Assembly (NCBI GenBank): GCA_016795385.1
Contig: JAEUHI010000050.1
Location: forward strand, 62,001-126,000
Direction of reading: 5' to 3'
Source of the DNA: Verrucomicrobiales bacterium
Lineage (GTDB): Bacteria > Verrucomicrobiota > Verrucomicrobiia > Verrucomicrobiales > DEV007
Length of the DNA stretch: 64,000 bases
The notes below the pieces were generated by a model. It had not been told where the DNA came from and did not search any database. It saw nothing but the letters and a program-made list of their open reading frames with translations. The position numbers and the translations under genes are program-made. Positions 57,662-64,000 of the stretch are shown piece after piece; position 1 is the stretch's first letter, and the number at the start of each line of letters is the position of its first letter.

Positions 57662-59311
57662 ATGAAAGGCATTTTTCCGTTTCTCCTCGTTTCGTTGTCG
57701 GTGACCTGGGTCGCTCGCGCGGAACTGCCCATCACCGCTCTCCTCCTCAGCGATGATCCGGCACCGGGGATCGCCAACTCCGGCACCTACGACTTTTTCA
57801 CCATCCCCAGCGGTGCCGCCGACGGTCAACGGATCGCCTTCGGTTGCTTCGTCATCGCTACGGGCGTCACGGCCAACAATGATGTCGCCGCCTATTCCGG
57901 TCCCGCTGCCGCACCCGTCCTCGTCGGCCGCGAAGGTTCTCCACCCGACCTGAGTCCCTCGGGAGAGTATTTTGAGTTCCTTCGTGCGCCCTCGATCAAT
58001 GCCTCGGGCACCGCCTTGATCTTCGGCGATCTTTCCTGGATCGGCGACGCCGTCGGGGCCTATCGCCGCAGCGCCGGTGGCGTCTTTGAGAAGATCATCG
58101 AAACGAACGACTCCGTCGACGGGCTTTCAGATCGACGCCTCGACAAGCAAATCTTGGGAAATCGCGCCGCGATTGACGGCGCAGGCAACGCCTACCTCCT
58201 CGTCGATCTCTATGGATCGAACATCAACTCGTTCAACAAGATCGCCATCATCCGCGCGGCACCCGGCTCCGCGACCACGCTCGTGCGCCAGGGAGTGACA
58301 GCTCCACCCGGCATCCCGAATCCGTCCTCCGCGATCTTTTTCAGCACCTTTCTCTACCTCAATGCCAACGCCTCGGGGAAGATCGCCTTCCTCGGCTTTA
58401 TCACCAACAGCTCCGCTTCGGCCGATTCCGGGATCTGGACCGATGCGCCCGGCACCCTCTCCCTGCTGGTGCGCGAAGGCGATCCCGCGCCCGGAATCAC
58501 CGACGCTGTCTTCGCCGACTTCCCCTACGCCATTGGCATCGGTGATGATGGCACCGTCGGGTTCCTTGCCAGACTCGGCGGTACCGGCGTGACCGTGGAC
58601 AATGAATTGACCGTCTGGACCGGCCGCCCCGGAGCCTTGAAACTGGTCGCCCGTGAAGGCGATCCCGCCCCCGGATTGGGAACCAATGTCGTCTTCGATA
58701 CCTTTCTCCAGGCCGCCTACGAAACCGGTCCTGCCGTGAATCCCTACGGCCATGCCGCTTTCGTCGCGCGCCTCCGGGGTCCCGGCATCACGAATGCGAA
58801 TGATGACACGATCTGGGTCGAAGACGGCGACGGCACCCTCCGTCTCGTCGTGCGCGAAGGCTCCGTGCTGCCCAGCGTCGGCACCACCACCGCTGCAATC
58901 GGCACCAGCAATCCCGCCCTTTTCGCTCCCTTCACCCTGCATCCCATCGGAGGTTTCGCGAGCACGACGCGGATCGTATTCGCCGCCGAGACGGCTGCCG
59001 GTGCGAACGAGGGGATCTACGCGGCCACCGTCCCTGACGAAACAACCTCGCCGATGATCCGGATCAATGGACCGAAACGCCGGCTCACGAGCAGACCTTC
59101 CTTGCGCCTCTCGGGCTCGGCATCGGACAATCTCCTCCTCGCCGGGATCGAGGTGAAAGCCGGATCCGCTCCAACGAAACGCGCCTCCGGCACCGCAAGA
59201 TGGTCAGCCAAGGTGCGCCTCAAAGAGGGCAGCAACCGCATCAACGCGATCGCTCTCGATCGTGCCGGCAACGCTTCGCCCCCCGCCAAAGTGATCGTGA
59301 GAAAGCTCTGA
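57662..59311 (+). CDS. Secreted REGDPAPG-repeat beta-propeller-type protein
   Basis: 549 aa from the ATG at 57662; an upstream extension to 57524 is rejected since it starts inside the divergent CHAT gene. Signal peptide (LLVSLSVTWVARA). At least five copies of a ~70-residue unit carry VREGDPAPG or a variant (VGREGSPPD, VRQGVTAPPG, VREGDPAPG, AREGDPAPG, VREGSVLP), with IAFLGFI/FVARLRG-type strands between. The C-terminus is an Ig-like domain (SGSASDNLLLAGIEVKAG, VRLKEGSNRINAIALDRAGN). This repeat family is common in PVC bacteria (DUF7453-like). Probably surface-exposed; function unknown. Confidence 0.8.
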   Translation: MKGIFPFLLVSLSVTWVARAELPITALLLSDDPAPGIANSGTYDFFTIPSGAADGQRIAFGCFVIATGVTANNDVAAYSGPAAAPVLVGREGSPPDLSPSGEYFEFLRAPSINASGTALIFGDLSWIGDAVGAYRRSAGGVFEKIIETNDSVDGLSDRRLDKQILGNRAAIDGAGNAYLLVDLYGSNINSFNKIAIIRAAPGSATTLVRQGVTAPPGIPNPSSAIFFSTFLYLNANASGKIAFLGFITNSSASADSGIWTDAPGTLSLLVREGDPAPGITDAVFADFPYAIGIGDDGTVGFLARLGGTGVTVDNELTVWTGRPGALKLVAREGDPAPGLGTNVVFDTFLQAAYETGPAVNPYGHAAFVARLRGPGITNANDDTIWVEDGDGTLRLVVREGSVLPSVGTTTAAIGTSNPALFAPFTLHPIGGFASTTRIVFAAETAAGANEGIYAATVPDETTSPMIRINGPKRRLTSRPSLRLSGSASDNLLLAGIEVKAGSAPTKRASGTARWSAKVRLKEGSNRINAIALDRAGNASPPAKVIVRKL

Positions 59312-59314
59312 AGG

Positions 59315-60217
59315 TCATTCGCTGCCCCCCTTGGGACCAGCTTGGGTACGGAGCGGAATCCCCGCGTGATGTTCCATCCACCGCTCCAGCGCGACCGCGA
59401 ACGCCTCGGCGAACCGGCGGCGATTTTCCTCCGTGTCCCTCACGCCGGGCCTCGGACATTCGATTTGCAGAGCGAAGAAGCCGTCGTCCGCCCCACCACT
59501 GCGATAGCGGGCGGTATTGTATCCGCCCCGGAAATAGGGCTCCTCCCCGGGATCCGGGCTCGTCGGCGATGGCACCGAAGGATAGCCGGCCGACTCTAAC
59601 AAACCACCCAAACTGAGCGGACCGCGCACGAGGGCTTCAAAGGTGCCTGGAGTCGTTTTCGCGAGCGCGGCGATTCCGGAGATCGGAGCCAAGGCAGCAA
59701 AAGCAGGCCCTTGCTCACGCAATTGTTCCTCGCTCAGCAGATAGCCGATTTCCACCTTGGGAGCGGGATGGGAATGGCCATGCAGATCCAGAAAGAGCCC
59801 GTGTCGCGCCGCGGACCGTGCCTTTCCAATCGCTTCGTGAAAGGCACGCCAGGTCGCGAGGGCTTTGGGATTTCCACCCGTGCCGGTGAGAGCGTCGCGG
59901 TTGCAGTCGACCTTCTTCCGGTGGAGGTGACAGAGAATCAAATGCGGTCGTGCCCCGGTGCGACGGGTGATCGCATCGGCGAGGTCGACCGCCAGCAAGT
60001 CCGTCTCGGCATCGCGGGTCGTGACCCCGTCTTTTCGATCCGGAATGTCAGCCGGCTCGAGTTGTCCGCCGTGGGGTGCCGCGATGATGAGCGGCAACGT
60101 GCCCGGGATATACTCCACCGTCCGGCCGACAAAAAAAATCGAATCTGGCGCCTCCTCGGCCCGCGGCGAGGCCGATGCCAACATCACGATCAACGCACTG
60201 ACGACGCGCCAAACCAT
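59315..60217 (-). CDS. Secreted N-formylglutamate-amidohydrolase-like protein
   Basis: 300 aa from the ATG at 60217, with a signal peptide (VVSALIVMLASASPRAEE). Blocks seen are GTLPLIIAAPHGGQLEPADIP, DLLAVDLADAITRRTG, PHLILCHLHRKKVDCNRDA, FLDLHGHSHPAPKVEIGYLL and ALQIECPRPGVRDTEENRRRFA. The PHGG and DLHGH motifs match the FGase family of metallo-hydrolases that act on N-formylglutamate or, in some lineages, on peptides or peptidoglycan fragments. Its export argues for an extracellular substrate. An extension to 60577 runs antisense to the next gene and is rejected. Confidence 0.82.
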   Translation of the reverse strand: MVWRVVSALIVMLASASPRAEEAPDSIFFVGRTVEYIPGTLPLIIAAPHGGQLEPADIPDRKDGVTTRDAETDLLAVDLADAITRRTGARPHLILCHLHRKKVDCNRDALTGTGGNPKALATWRAFHEAIGKARSAARHGLFLDLHGHSHPAPKVEIGYLLSEEQLREQGPAFAALAPISGIAALAKTTPGTFEALVRGPLSLGGLLESAGYPSVPSPTSPDPGEEPYFRGGYNTARYRSGGADDGFFALQIECPRPGVRDTEENRRRFAEAFAVALERWMEHHAGIPLRTQAGPKGGSE

Positions 60218-60240
60218 CGAGACATCATAAGCGCATCCAT

Positions 60241-61029
60241 TCACTTTGCCACCCCCTCTCCCTCGTGACCCGTGGCCCGTGACCCGCGCCCCTCTCCGCA
60301 AACCGCGCAATCGGGCCGACGCTGCATCGCGACACGGCGGAAGCGCATCGTGGCGAGGTCCATCGTCAGCATCGTGTCGGCCAGCGGCTCGCCGAGGCCG
60401 GTGGCGAGCTTGATCACCTCCATCGCGCCGAGACAGCCGACCGTCCCGCTGACGGCGCCGAAGACGGGGAACTGTCGTTTCCAATCCGCCGGCACCTCCG
60501 GCACCTGGCACTCGAGGCAGCCGGTTCGGCCCGGCAGGAAGGTCGTGATCTGCGCGGTCAGCGCATACATCGCGCACTCCACGAGCGGCTTACCGAGGGC
60601 GAAGGCGGCGCGGTTCAGGGCGAGGCGTTCCTCGAACATCGGAGCGGCGTCGACGAGCAGGTCGGCGCCTTCGACGAGGCGTCTCACGTTGTCTTCCCTG
60701 ACATTCTCACCAAAACCGATCACCTCGCAGCGCGGATTCAATTCGCGGAGCCGCCGCTCGATACTCTCGATGCGCGGCTTGCCGAGATGGTCGTGGGTTT
60801 GCAGGAGCTGGCGGTTCAGGTCGGAGGCCTTCAGGTTTCCCGCATGGGCGAGGATGAGCCGGCCCACTCCGGCAGCCGCCAGCTCCAGGGCGACGACTCC
60901 GCCGAGCCCGCCGACCCGCGAAATGAAGACGGTCGTGTCCTTGAGCCGACCCTGTCCGGTCTCGCCCATGCCGGGCACCCACATCTGCCATTCGTAGATG
61001 GCGCGCTCCTCGTCGGTGAGTTCGCTCAT
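60241..61029 (-). CDS. MoeB/ThiF/HesA-like E1-type protein with variant nucleotide site
   Basis: 262 aa. The Rossmann opening is SRVGGLGGVVALELAAAGVGRLIL then AHAGNLKASDLNRQLL. In canonical MoeB/ThiF the last part reads LDxDxVxxSNLxRQ; here both Asps are missing (His and Gly). The zinc pair is CLECQ...CAVCG, and AMYALTAQITTFLPGRTGC is the stretch before the first zinc pair, as in MoeB. It would adenylate a MoaD or ThiS-like C-terminus for molybdopterin or thiamine synthesis. As the last gene of a molybdate-type transport operon (4-nt overlap with the ABC ATPase), a MoeB-type role fits, but the changed ATP site may mean altered chemistry. Confidence 0.82.
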   Translation of the reverse strand: MSELTDEERAIYEWQMWVPGMGETGQGRLKDTTVFISRVGGLGGVVALELAAAGVGRLILAHAGNLKASDLNRQLLQTHDHLGKPRIESIERRLRELNPRCEVIGFGENVREDNVRRLVEGADLLVDAAPMFEERLALNRAAFALGKPLVECAMYALTAQITTFLPGRTGCLECQVPEVPADWKRQFPVFGAVSGTVGCLGAMEVIKLATGLGEPLADTMLTMDLATMRFRRVAMQRRPDCAVCGEGRGSRATGHEGEGVAK

Positions 61030-61688
61030 CTCAGCGTGGGTTTGGCGAAAACGCGTCCTTCTTCGAGTCGGAAATGCATTTCGCCCAATCCCTCCGCCTC
61101 GCGTCGGGAATGGGTCACGTGGAGCACGGTGATGTGGTGCTCGCGCTGGGTCCGTTGAAGCAATTCCATGAGGTCATCCTGCGTTTCCTCGTCGACCGAG
61201 GCAAGCGGTTCGTCGAGGAGCAGCACCGACGGCTTCACGACAAGGGCCCGGGCGAGGGCAACGCGCTGTCGTTCACCGCCGGAGAGTCCCGGGGGCAGCC
61301 GGTCGAGCAGGGCGGAGACACCGACACCTTTCGCGGCTTCGAGAACGCGGGGCTCGATCTCCGCGGCAGGCACTCCGCGCATGCGCAGCCCGAATCCGAT
61401 TTGTTCGCGCACGGTCAGAGTCGGAAAGAGCGCTCCATCCTGCGGCACGTAACCGATGCCGCGCTCTCCCGGCGGGAAGGATGTCACCTCGCGATCGTCG
61501 ATCCAGACCGTTCCTGAACTTGGGGCCCGCAAGCCACAGAGAATCTCGAGCAGCGTCGTCTTGCCCGATCCGGTGCGCCCCATGAGGACGGCATAGGATG
61601 CCGAAGGAATCTCGAACGAGACCCCGTCCAGGATAGGCGCACGGCCTTTCCCAGGAGGAGCCCACGTAATGTTCTCGAGCCGGATCAT
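61026..61688 (-). CDS. ModC-like ABC ATPase
   Basis: 220 aa. Walker A GRTGSGKTT, Q-loop YVPQDGALFPTLTVREQI, signature LSGGERQRVALARAL, Walker B VLLLDEPLASVDEE, switch His in VLHVTHSR. It lacks the C-terminal MOP domain of full-length ModC, as is usual for the WtpC/TupC/short ModC group. It powers uptake of molybdate or tungstate with the membrane and binding proteins encoded directly upstream. The stop overlaps the moeB-like ATG and its start overlaps the modB stop, each by 4 nt. Confidence 0.9.
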   Translation of the reverse strand: MIRLENITWAPPGKGRAPILDGVSFEIPSASYAVLMGRTGSGKTTLLEILCGLRAPSSGTVWIDDREVTSFPPGERGIGYVPQDGALFPTLTVREQIGFGLRMRGVPAAEIEPRVLEAAKGVGVSALLDRLPPGLSGGERQRVALARALVVKPSVLLLDEPLASVDEETQDDLMELLQRTQREHHITVLHVTHSRREAEGLGEMHFRLEEGRVFAKPTLR

Positions 61689-62470
61689 ACCCGTTCCCCC
61701 GTCATCTTCACCGCGACGAGGACGATCATTGAAATCGCGATCATGAGCAGGCTCACGGCGACGCCCTGCTCGAGTTCTCCGACGCTCCAGGCGAGCCAGA
61801 CGCTCGTGGGAAGGACCTCGGTTTTCATCCGGGTCGCTCCGGCGAAAACGAGGATGGGTCCGAACTCACCGAGACTGCGCGCCCACGCCACGCTCGCGGC
61901 GGCGAAGATCCCGCCCCGTGCCGCCGGAAGGGTGACGTGGCGAAAGGCCTGCGCCGGCGTCGCTCCGAGCGTGAGCGCGACCTGTTCCGGCCTCGGAGAG
62001 AGATGGTCGAAGACATTGCGCATCGTCCGGATCGCGAAAGCCGCGGCGATGACGAACTGCGCGACGATGACCCCGCCAACGGTGTAAGTGAGCGGGATGG
62101 CCTGCTCGATGAGCCCGCCGGCCCGGGTCTGGAAAAAGATGAGCAGACAGATCCCCACGACCATGGGCGGAAGCACGATCGGAATGTCGAGCGCCGCATC
62201 GACGAGGGCGTGGCCCGGGAAACGCCGCCGCGACATGAGATAACCGACGGGGACGGCGACGGCGGCGGAAAGCAGCGCCGAGGCCGTGCAGGTGACGAGA
62301 CTGAGCAGGGTCGCGTAGCGGATCTCGCGCGAAAGGAGCACCTCCATCACTTCGCCAGGCGAGGTGTAGGTCGCGGTCGCGGCGAGCATCGCGAACCAGA
62401 AGCCGAGATAACCCGCGGCGACGAGTCCGAGGACGATCCAGAAGGGGGAAACACGGTGGACCGGGCTCAT
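61685..62470 (-). CDS. ModB-like ABC permease
   Basis: 261 aa from the ATG at 62470, with six membrane helices. The inner-membrane-permease (EAA-type) block is ALTLGATPAQAFRHVTLPAARGGI. LDIPIVLPPMVVGICLLIFF and ARSLGEFGPILVFAGATRMKTEVLPTSVWL are typical of ModB/CysT-type permeases, GEFG being diagnostic for molybdate/sulfate systems. It forms the channel for the anion. A longer reading to 63220 is a shadow of modA. Confidence 0.92.
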   Translation of the reverse strand: MSPVHRVSPFWIVLGLVAAGYLGFWFAMLAATATYTSPGEVMEVLLSREIRYATLLSLVTCTASALLSAAVAVPVGYLMSRRRFPGHALVDAALDIPIVLPPMVVGICLLIFFQTRAGGLIEQAIPLTYTVGGVIVAQFVIAAAFAIRTMRNVFDHLSPRPEQVALTLGATPAQAFRHVTLPAARGGIFAAASVAWARSLGEFGPILVFAGATRMKTEVLPTSVWLAWSVGELEQGVAVSLLMIAISMIVLVAVKMTGERV

Positions 62471-63996
62471 TGCTTCAGCCACGGCGGCACGTCGAATTGA
62501 TCGCTTGCCACGGCCTCCCCGTCGCCCCGCCAGCGGAATCCGGCGGCCTCGAAGGCTTCGGAACGGGAACGGAGAAAGCCTAACAAACGACCCGCGAGCC
62601 GTGCGTTCGGGGAATCCGCACGAACCGCGAAGGGTTGCACCGCCTTCGAGAACTCCTCCGGCAACGGGATCAGGTCGAAGTGCTCGGGATGCGGGGCCAC
62701 GTTCACCTCGTAGACGACGATGGCGTCGAGACTGCCGGCCCGCATCTGGTTGACGAGGAAATCGGCGGTCGGCACCTCGACGACGACGTTCTTCCGCACG
62801 CTTTCGAGCAGTCCGGTTTGGCGCAGCATCGCGCCGGTCATGAAGCCGAGGGTGCTCTGTTCGGCGTTGCACAGTCCCACGCGAAGACCGCCGCGGGCGA
62901 GGTCGGAGAGCGTCTTGATCCCGGCGGGATTGCCCTCGGGCACGGCGATGACGATGGCCGTTTCCGTCAACAGGACGGCCTCGGGAAACTGCTCGGCCAC
63001 CGGCGGTACGAAACAGACGTCGCAGGCATAATAAACATCGGGGAACTTCGGATTCGCGGTGTCGCCCATCGCCTTCATTGAGGCACAGAGGATGCCGCAG
63101 CCGTTGTAGACGGTGGTGAGATCGACGCCCTCGCGGTCGGCGAATTCCTTGAGGACCGGTTCGATCGCGAGACGGTTGACCCCGCCGCTGTAGAGCACGA
63201 GCGAAGGCTTCTCCGTCCACGGATCGCCACCCGCGGGGGTGAAGCCGTGTTCACCAAAGATCTTTCCGCCGCGATCGGGCGCGGCGAGATACCGGGCAAA
63301 ACGCAGGGCCGCGACGGGATCCTGACAAACCGACAGAACGGCGGCCGAGGCGTTCTCGCGGTGCGAGGAAATTTCCGGCAACTCGACGGCCTCGAGTCCC
63401 TCGAACTGCTTCACGACCGCGTCCCAGACGATCGCGGCATCGATCGCGCCGAGCTGCAGGTCCGCGGCGAGTTCGGTGACGGTCGGCTTCATGACCACGG
63501 CCTTGGCGGCGAGGCGGTCCCATTCCGCGCCGAGGAGCCGCTTCGAAACCTTGGAAATGCTCGCAGCTTCGGGATTGGCGAGGGCGAGGCGCACGTCCTC
63601 GCGGGCGAGATCGGCAAGGGCGCGGATCGACTTGGGATTGCCGACCTTCACCGCGACGACGGGACGCTGAATGGCGAGCGGCAGAGCCTCGGCGACGAGC
63701 TTCCTCTTTTCCGCATCGGCAAGCGAGCCGTCGTCCGCCGCGATGAAGAGGTCGCCGCGTTTCGCAACCTCGATCTGGCTGAGGAGCGTGCCGGTACCAC
63801 CGTATTGCAGGTTCACCTCGACGCCAAATTCCTTCCCGTAGGCCGCGGCGATGGCCTCAACCGGCTTCTTGAGTCCGGCCGCGCAGTAGACGGTCAGCGA
63901 TGCATTGGCATCTCCTTCAACACGCCGCATCATCACGAGCGCAAGCACCGCGAGGGCGAGGGCAAAACAGGCAAGAGCGAGGAGGCGTCGTGGCAT
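62467..63996 (-). CDS. Double-domain ModA/TupA-type molybdate/tungstate-binding protein
   Basis: 509 aa, twice the usual ModA length. Residues 5-25 are a signal anchor. Residues ~33-260 are one ModA-type lobe pair (LTVYCAAGLKKPVEAIAAAYG, QYGGTGTLLSQIEVAKRGDLFIAAD, LALANPEAASISK). Residues ~270-495 repeat the order (LVLYSGGVNRLAIEPVLKEFA, TVYNGCGILCASMKAMG, LRVGLCNAEQSTLGFMTG). The second copy has five Cys, rare for a periplasmic binding protein. So two binding modules in one polypeptide feed the same permease. Stop overlaps the modB ATG by 4 nt. The operon order modA-modB-modC-moeB-like supports molybdate/tungstate. Confidence 0.9.
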   Translation of the reverse strand: MPRRLLALACFALALAVLALVMMRRVEGDANASLTVYCAAGLKKPVEAIAAAYGKEFGVEVNLQYGGTGTLLSQIEVAKRGDLFIAADDGSLADAEKRKLVAEALPLAIQRPVVAVKVGNPKSIRALADLAREDVRLALANPEAASISKVSKRLLGAEWDRLAAKAVVMKPTVTELAADLQLGAIDAAIVWDAVVKQFEGLEAVELPEISSHRENASAAVLSVCQDPVAALRFARYLAAPDRGGKIFGEHGFTPAGGDPWTEKPSLVLYSGGVNRLAIEPVLKEFADREGVDLTTVYNGCGILCASMKAMGDTANPKFPDVYYACDVCFVPPVAEQFPEAVLLTETAIVIAVPEGNPAGIKTLSDLARGGLRVGLCNAEQSTLGFMTGAMLRQTGLLESVRKNVVVEVPTADFLVNQMRAGSLDAIVVYEVNVAPHPEHFDLIPLPEEFSKAVQPFAVRADSPNARLAGRLLGFLRSRSEAFEAAGFRWRGDGEAVASDQFDVPPWLKQ

Positions 63997-64000
63997 CGGT

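Noticed and set aside
60218-60577. N-terminal extension of the N-formylglutamate-amidohydrolase-like gene
   Set aside because: It runs antisense to the E1-like gene and puts the signal peptide in the middle of the protein.

Overview
The window is a high-GC, gene-dense bacterial chromosome segment. The best guess is a verrucomicrobial (PVC superphylum) genome. This is inferred from gene content: a Tat-exported DUF1552 protein, a large heme-binding CxxCH/HEAT secreted protein with an NPCBM domain, a ThuA-domain protein, a ConA-like (DUF1080-type) protein, a GH105 enzyme, REGDPAPG-repeat secreted proteins and a DUF1504-type Na+/H+ antiporter. There is no rRNA or tRNA in the window to confirm taxonomy, and no phage, IS element, CRISPR array or origin was seen. 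Three intergenic repeats resemble dispersed repeats I associate with such genomes.

Layout. 1-9.8 kb: start of alanine dehydrogenase, a tandem pair of related secreted proteins with a possible NlpC/P60-like C-terminus, a lipoprotein, lipoprotein-anchored MsrA, a ribbon-helix-helix protein with a coupled small gene, a DMT exporter, a class IV aminotransferase, a DUF1552 protein and a Sel1-repeat protein. 10-13.4 kb: a PstS-like secreted protein behind a structured leader, and a 673-aa InlB-repeat protein with a lysine-rich tail. 13.5-16.3 kb: arsR-arsD-arsA plus a degenerate FmdB-like protein with a Cys tail, but no arsenite permease. 16.3-26.4 kb: SOUL protein, FolB, DciA-like DUF721, ferredoxin, HemQ, heme-binding HEAT protein, class III cyclase, MBL-fold lipoprotein, ArgA. 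26.4-29.1 kb: DUF433/DUF5615 toxin-antitoxin pair, a kinase-PP2C fusion, and a LolD/MacB-type ATPase.

29.1-36.3 kb is a run of eight co-directional genes that looks like an envelope-lipid locus: a ceramide-glucosyltransferase-like GT with a 330-aa basic tail, an acidic small protein, a CAP protein, a variant CDP-alcohol phosphatidyltransferase, a PlsC-like acyltransferase, a CdsA-like cytidylyltransferase, a protein with kinase-like landmarks, and a phospholipid-N-methyltransferase-like enzyme. This is the best candidate in the window for an undescribed pathway.

36.4-47.5 kb: DinB protein, Met-rich membrane protein, Gfo/Idh/MocA oxidoreductase, Na+/H+ antiporter behind a possible structured leader, RecQ, CelD/BcsL-type acetyltransferase, ConA-like protein, periplasmic glutathione peroxidase, SDR, and a low-complexity secreted protein. 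47.7-54.6 kb: a likely four-gene operon (double-VWA membrane protein, ThuA, inositol-phosphatase family, beta-helix/GH105 fusion). 54.6-64 kb: secreted TPR-CHAT protein, REGDPAPG-repeat protein, N-formylglutamate-amidohydrolase-like protein, and a tightly coupled molybdate/tungstate-type operon on the minus strand (double-domain ModA, ModB, ModC, MoeB/ThiF-like protein, each junction a 4-nt overlap).

Most long antisense ORFs here are high-GC shadows of these genes. Family calls are from motif reading only; no database search was run.
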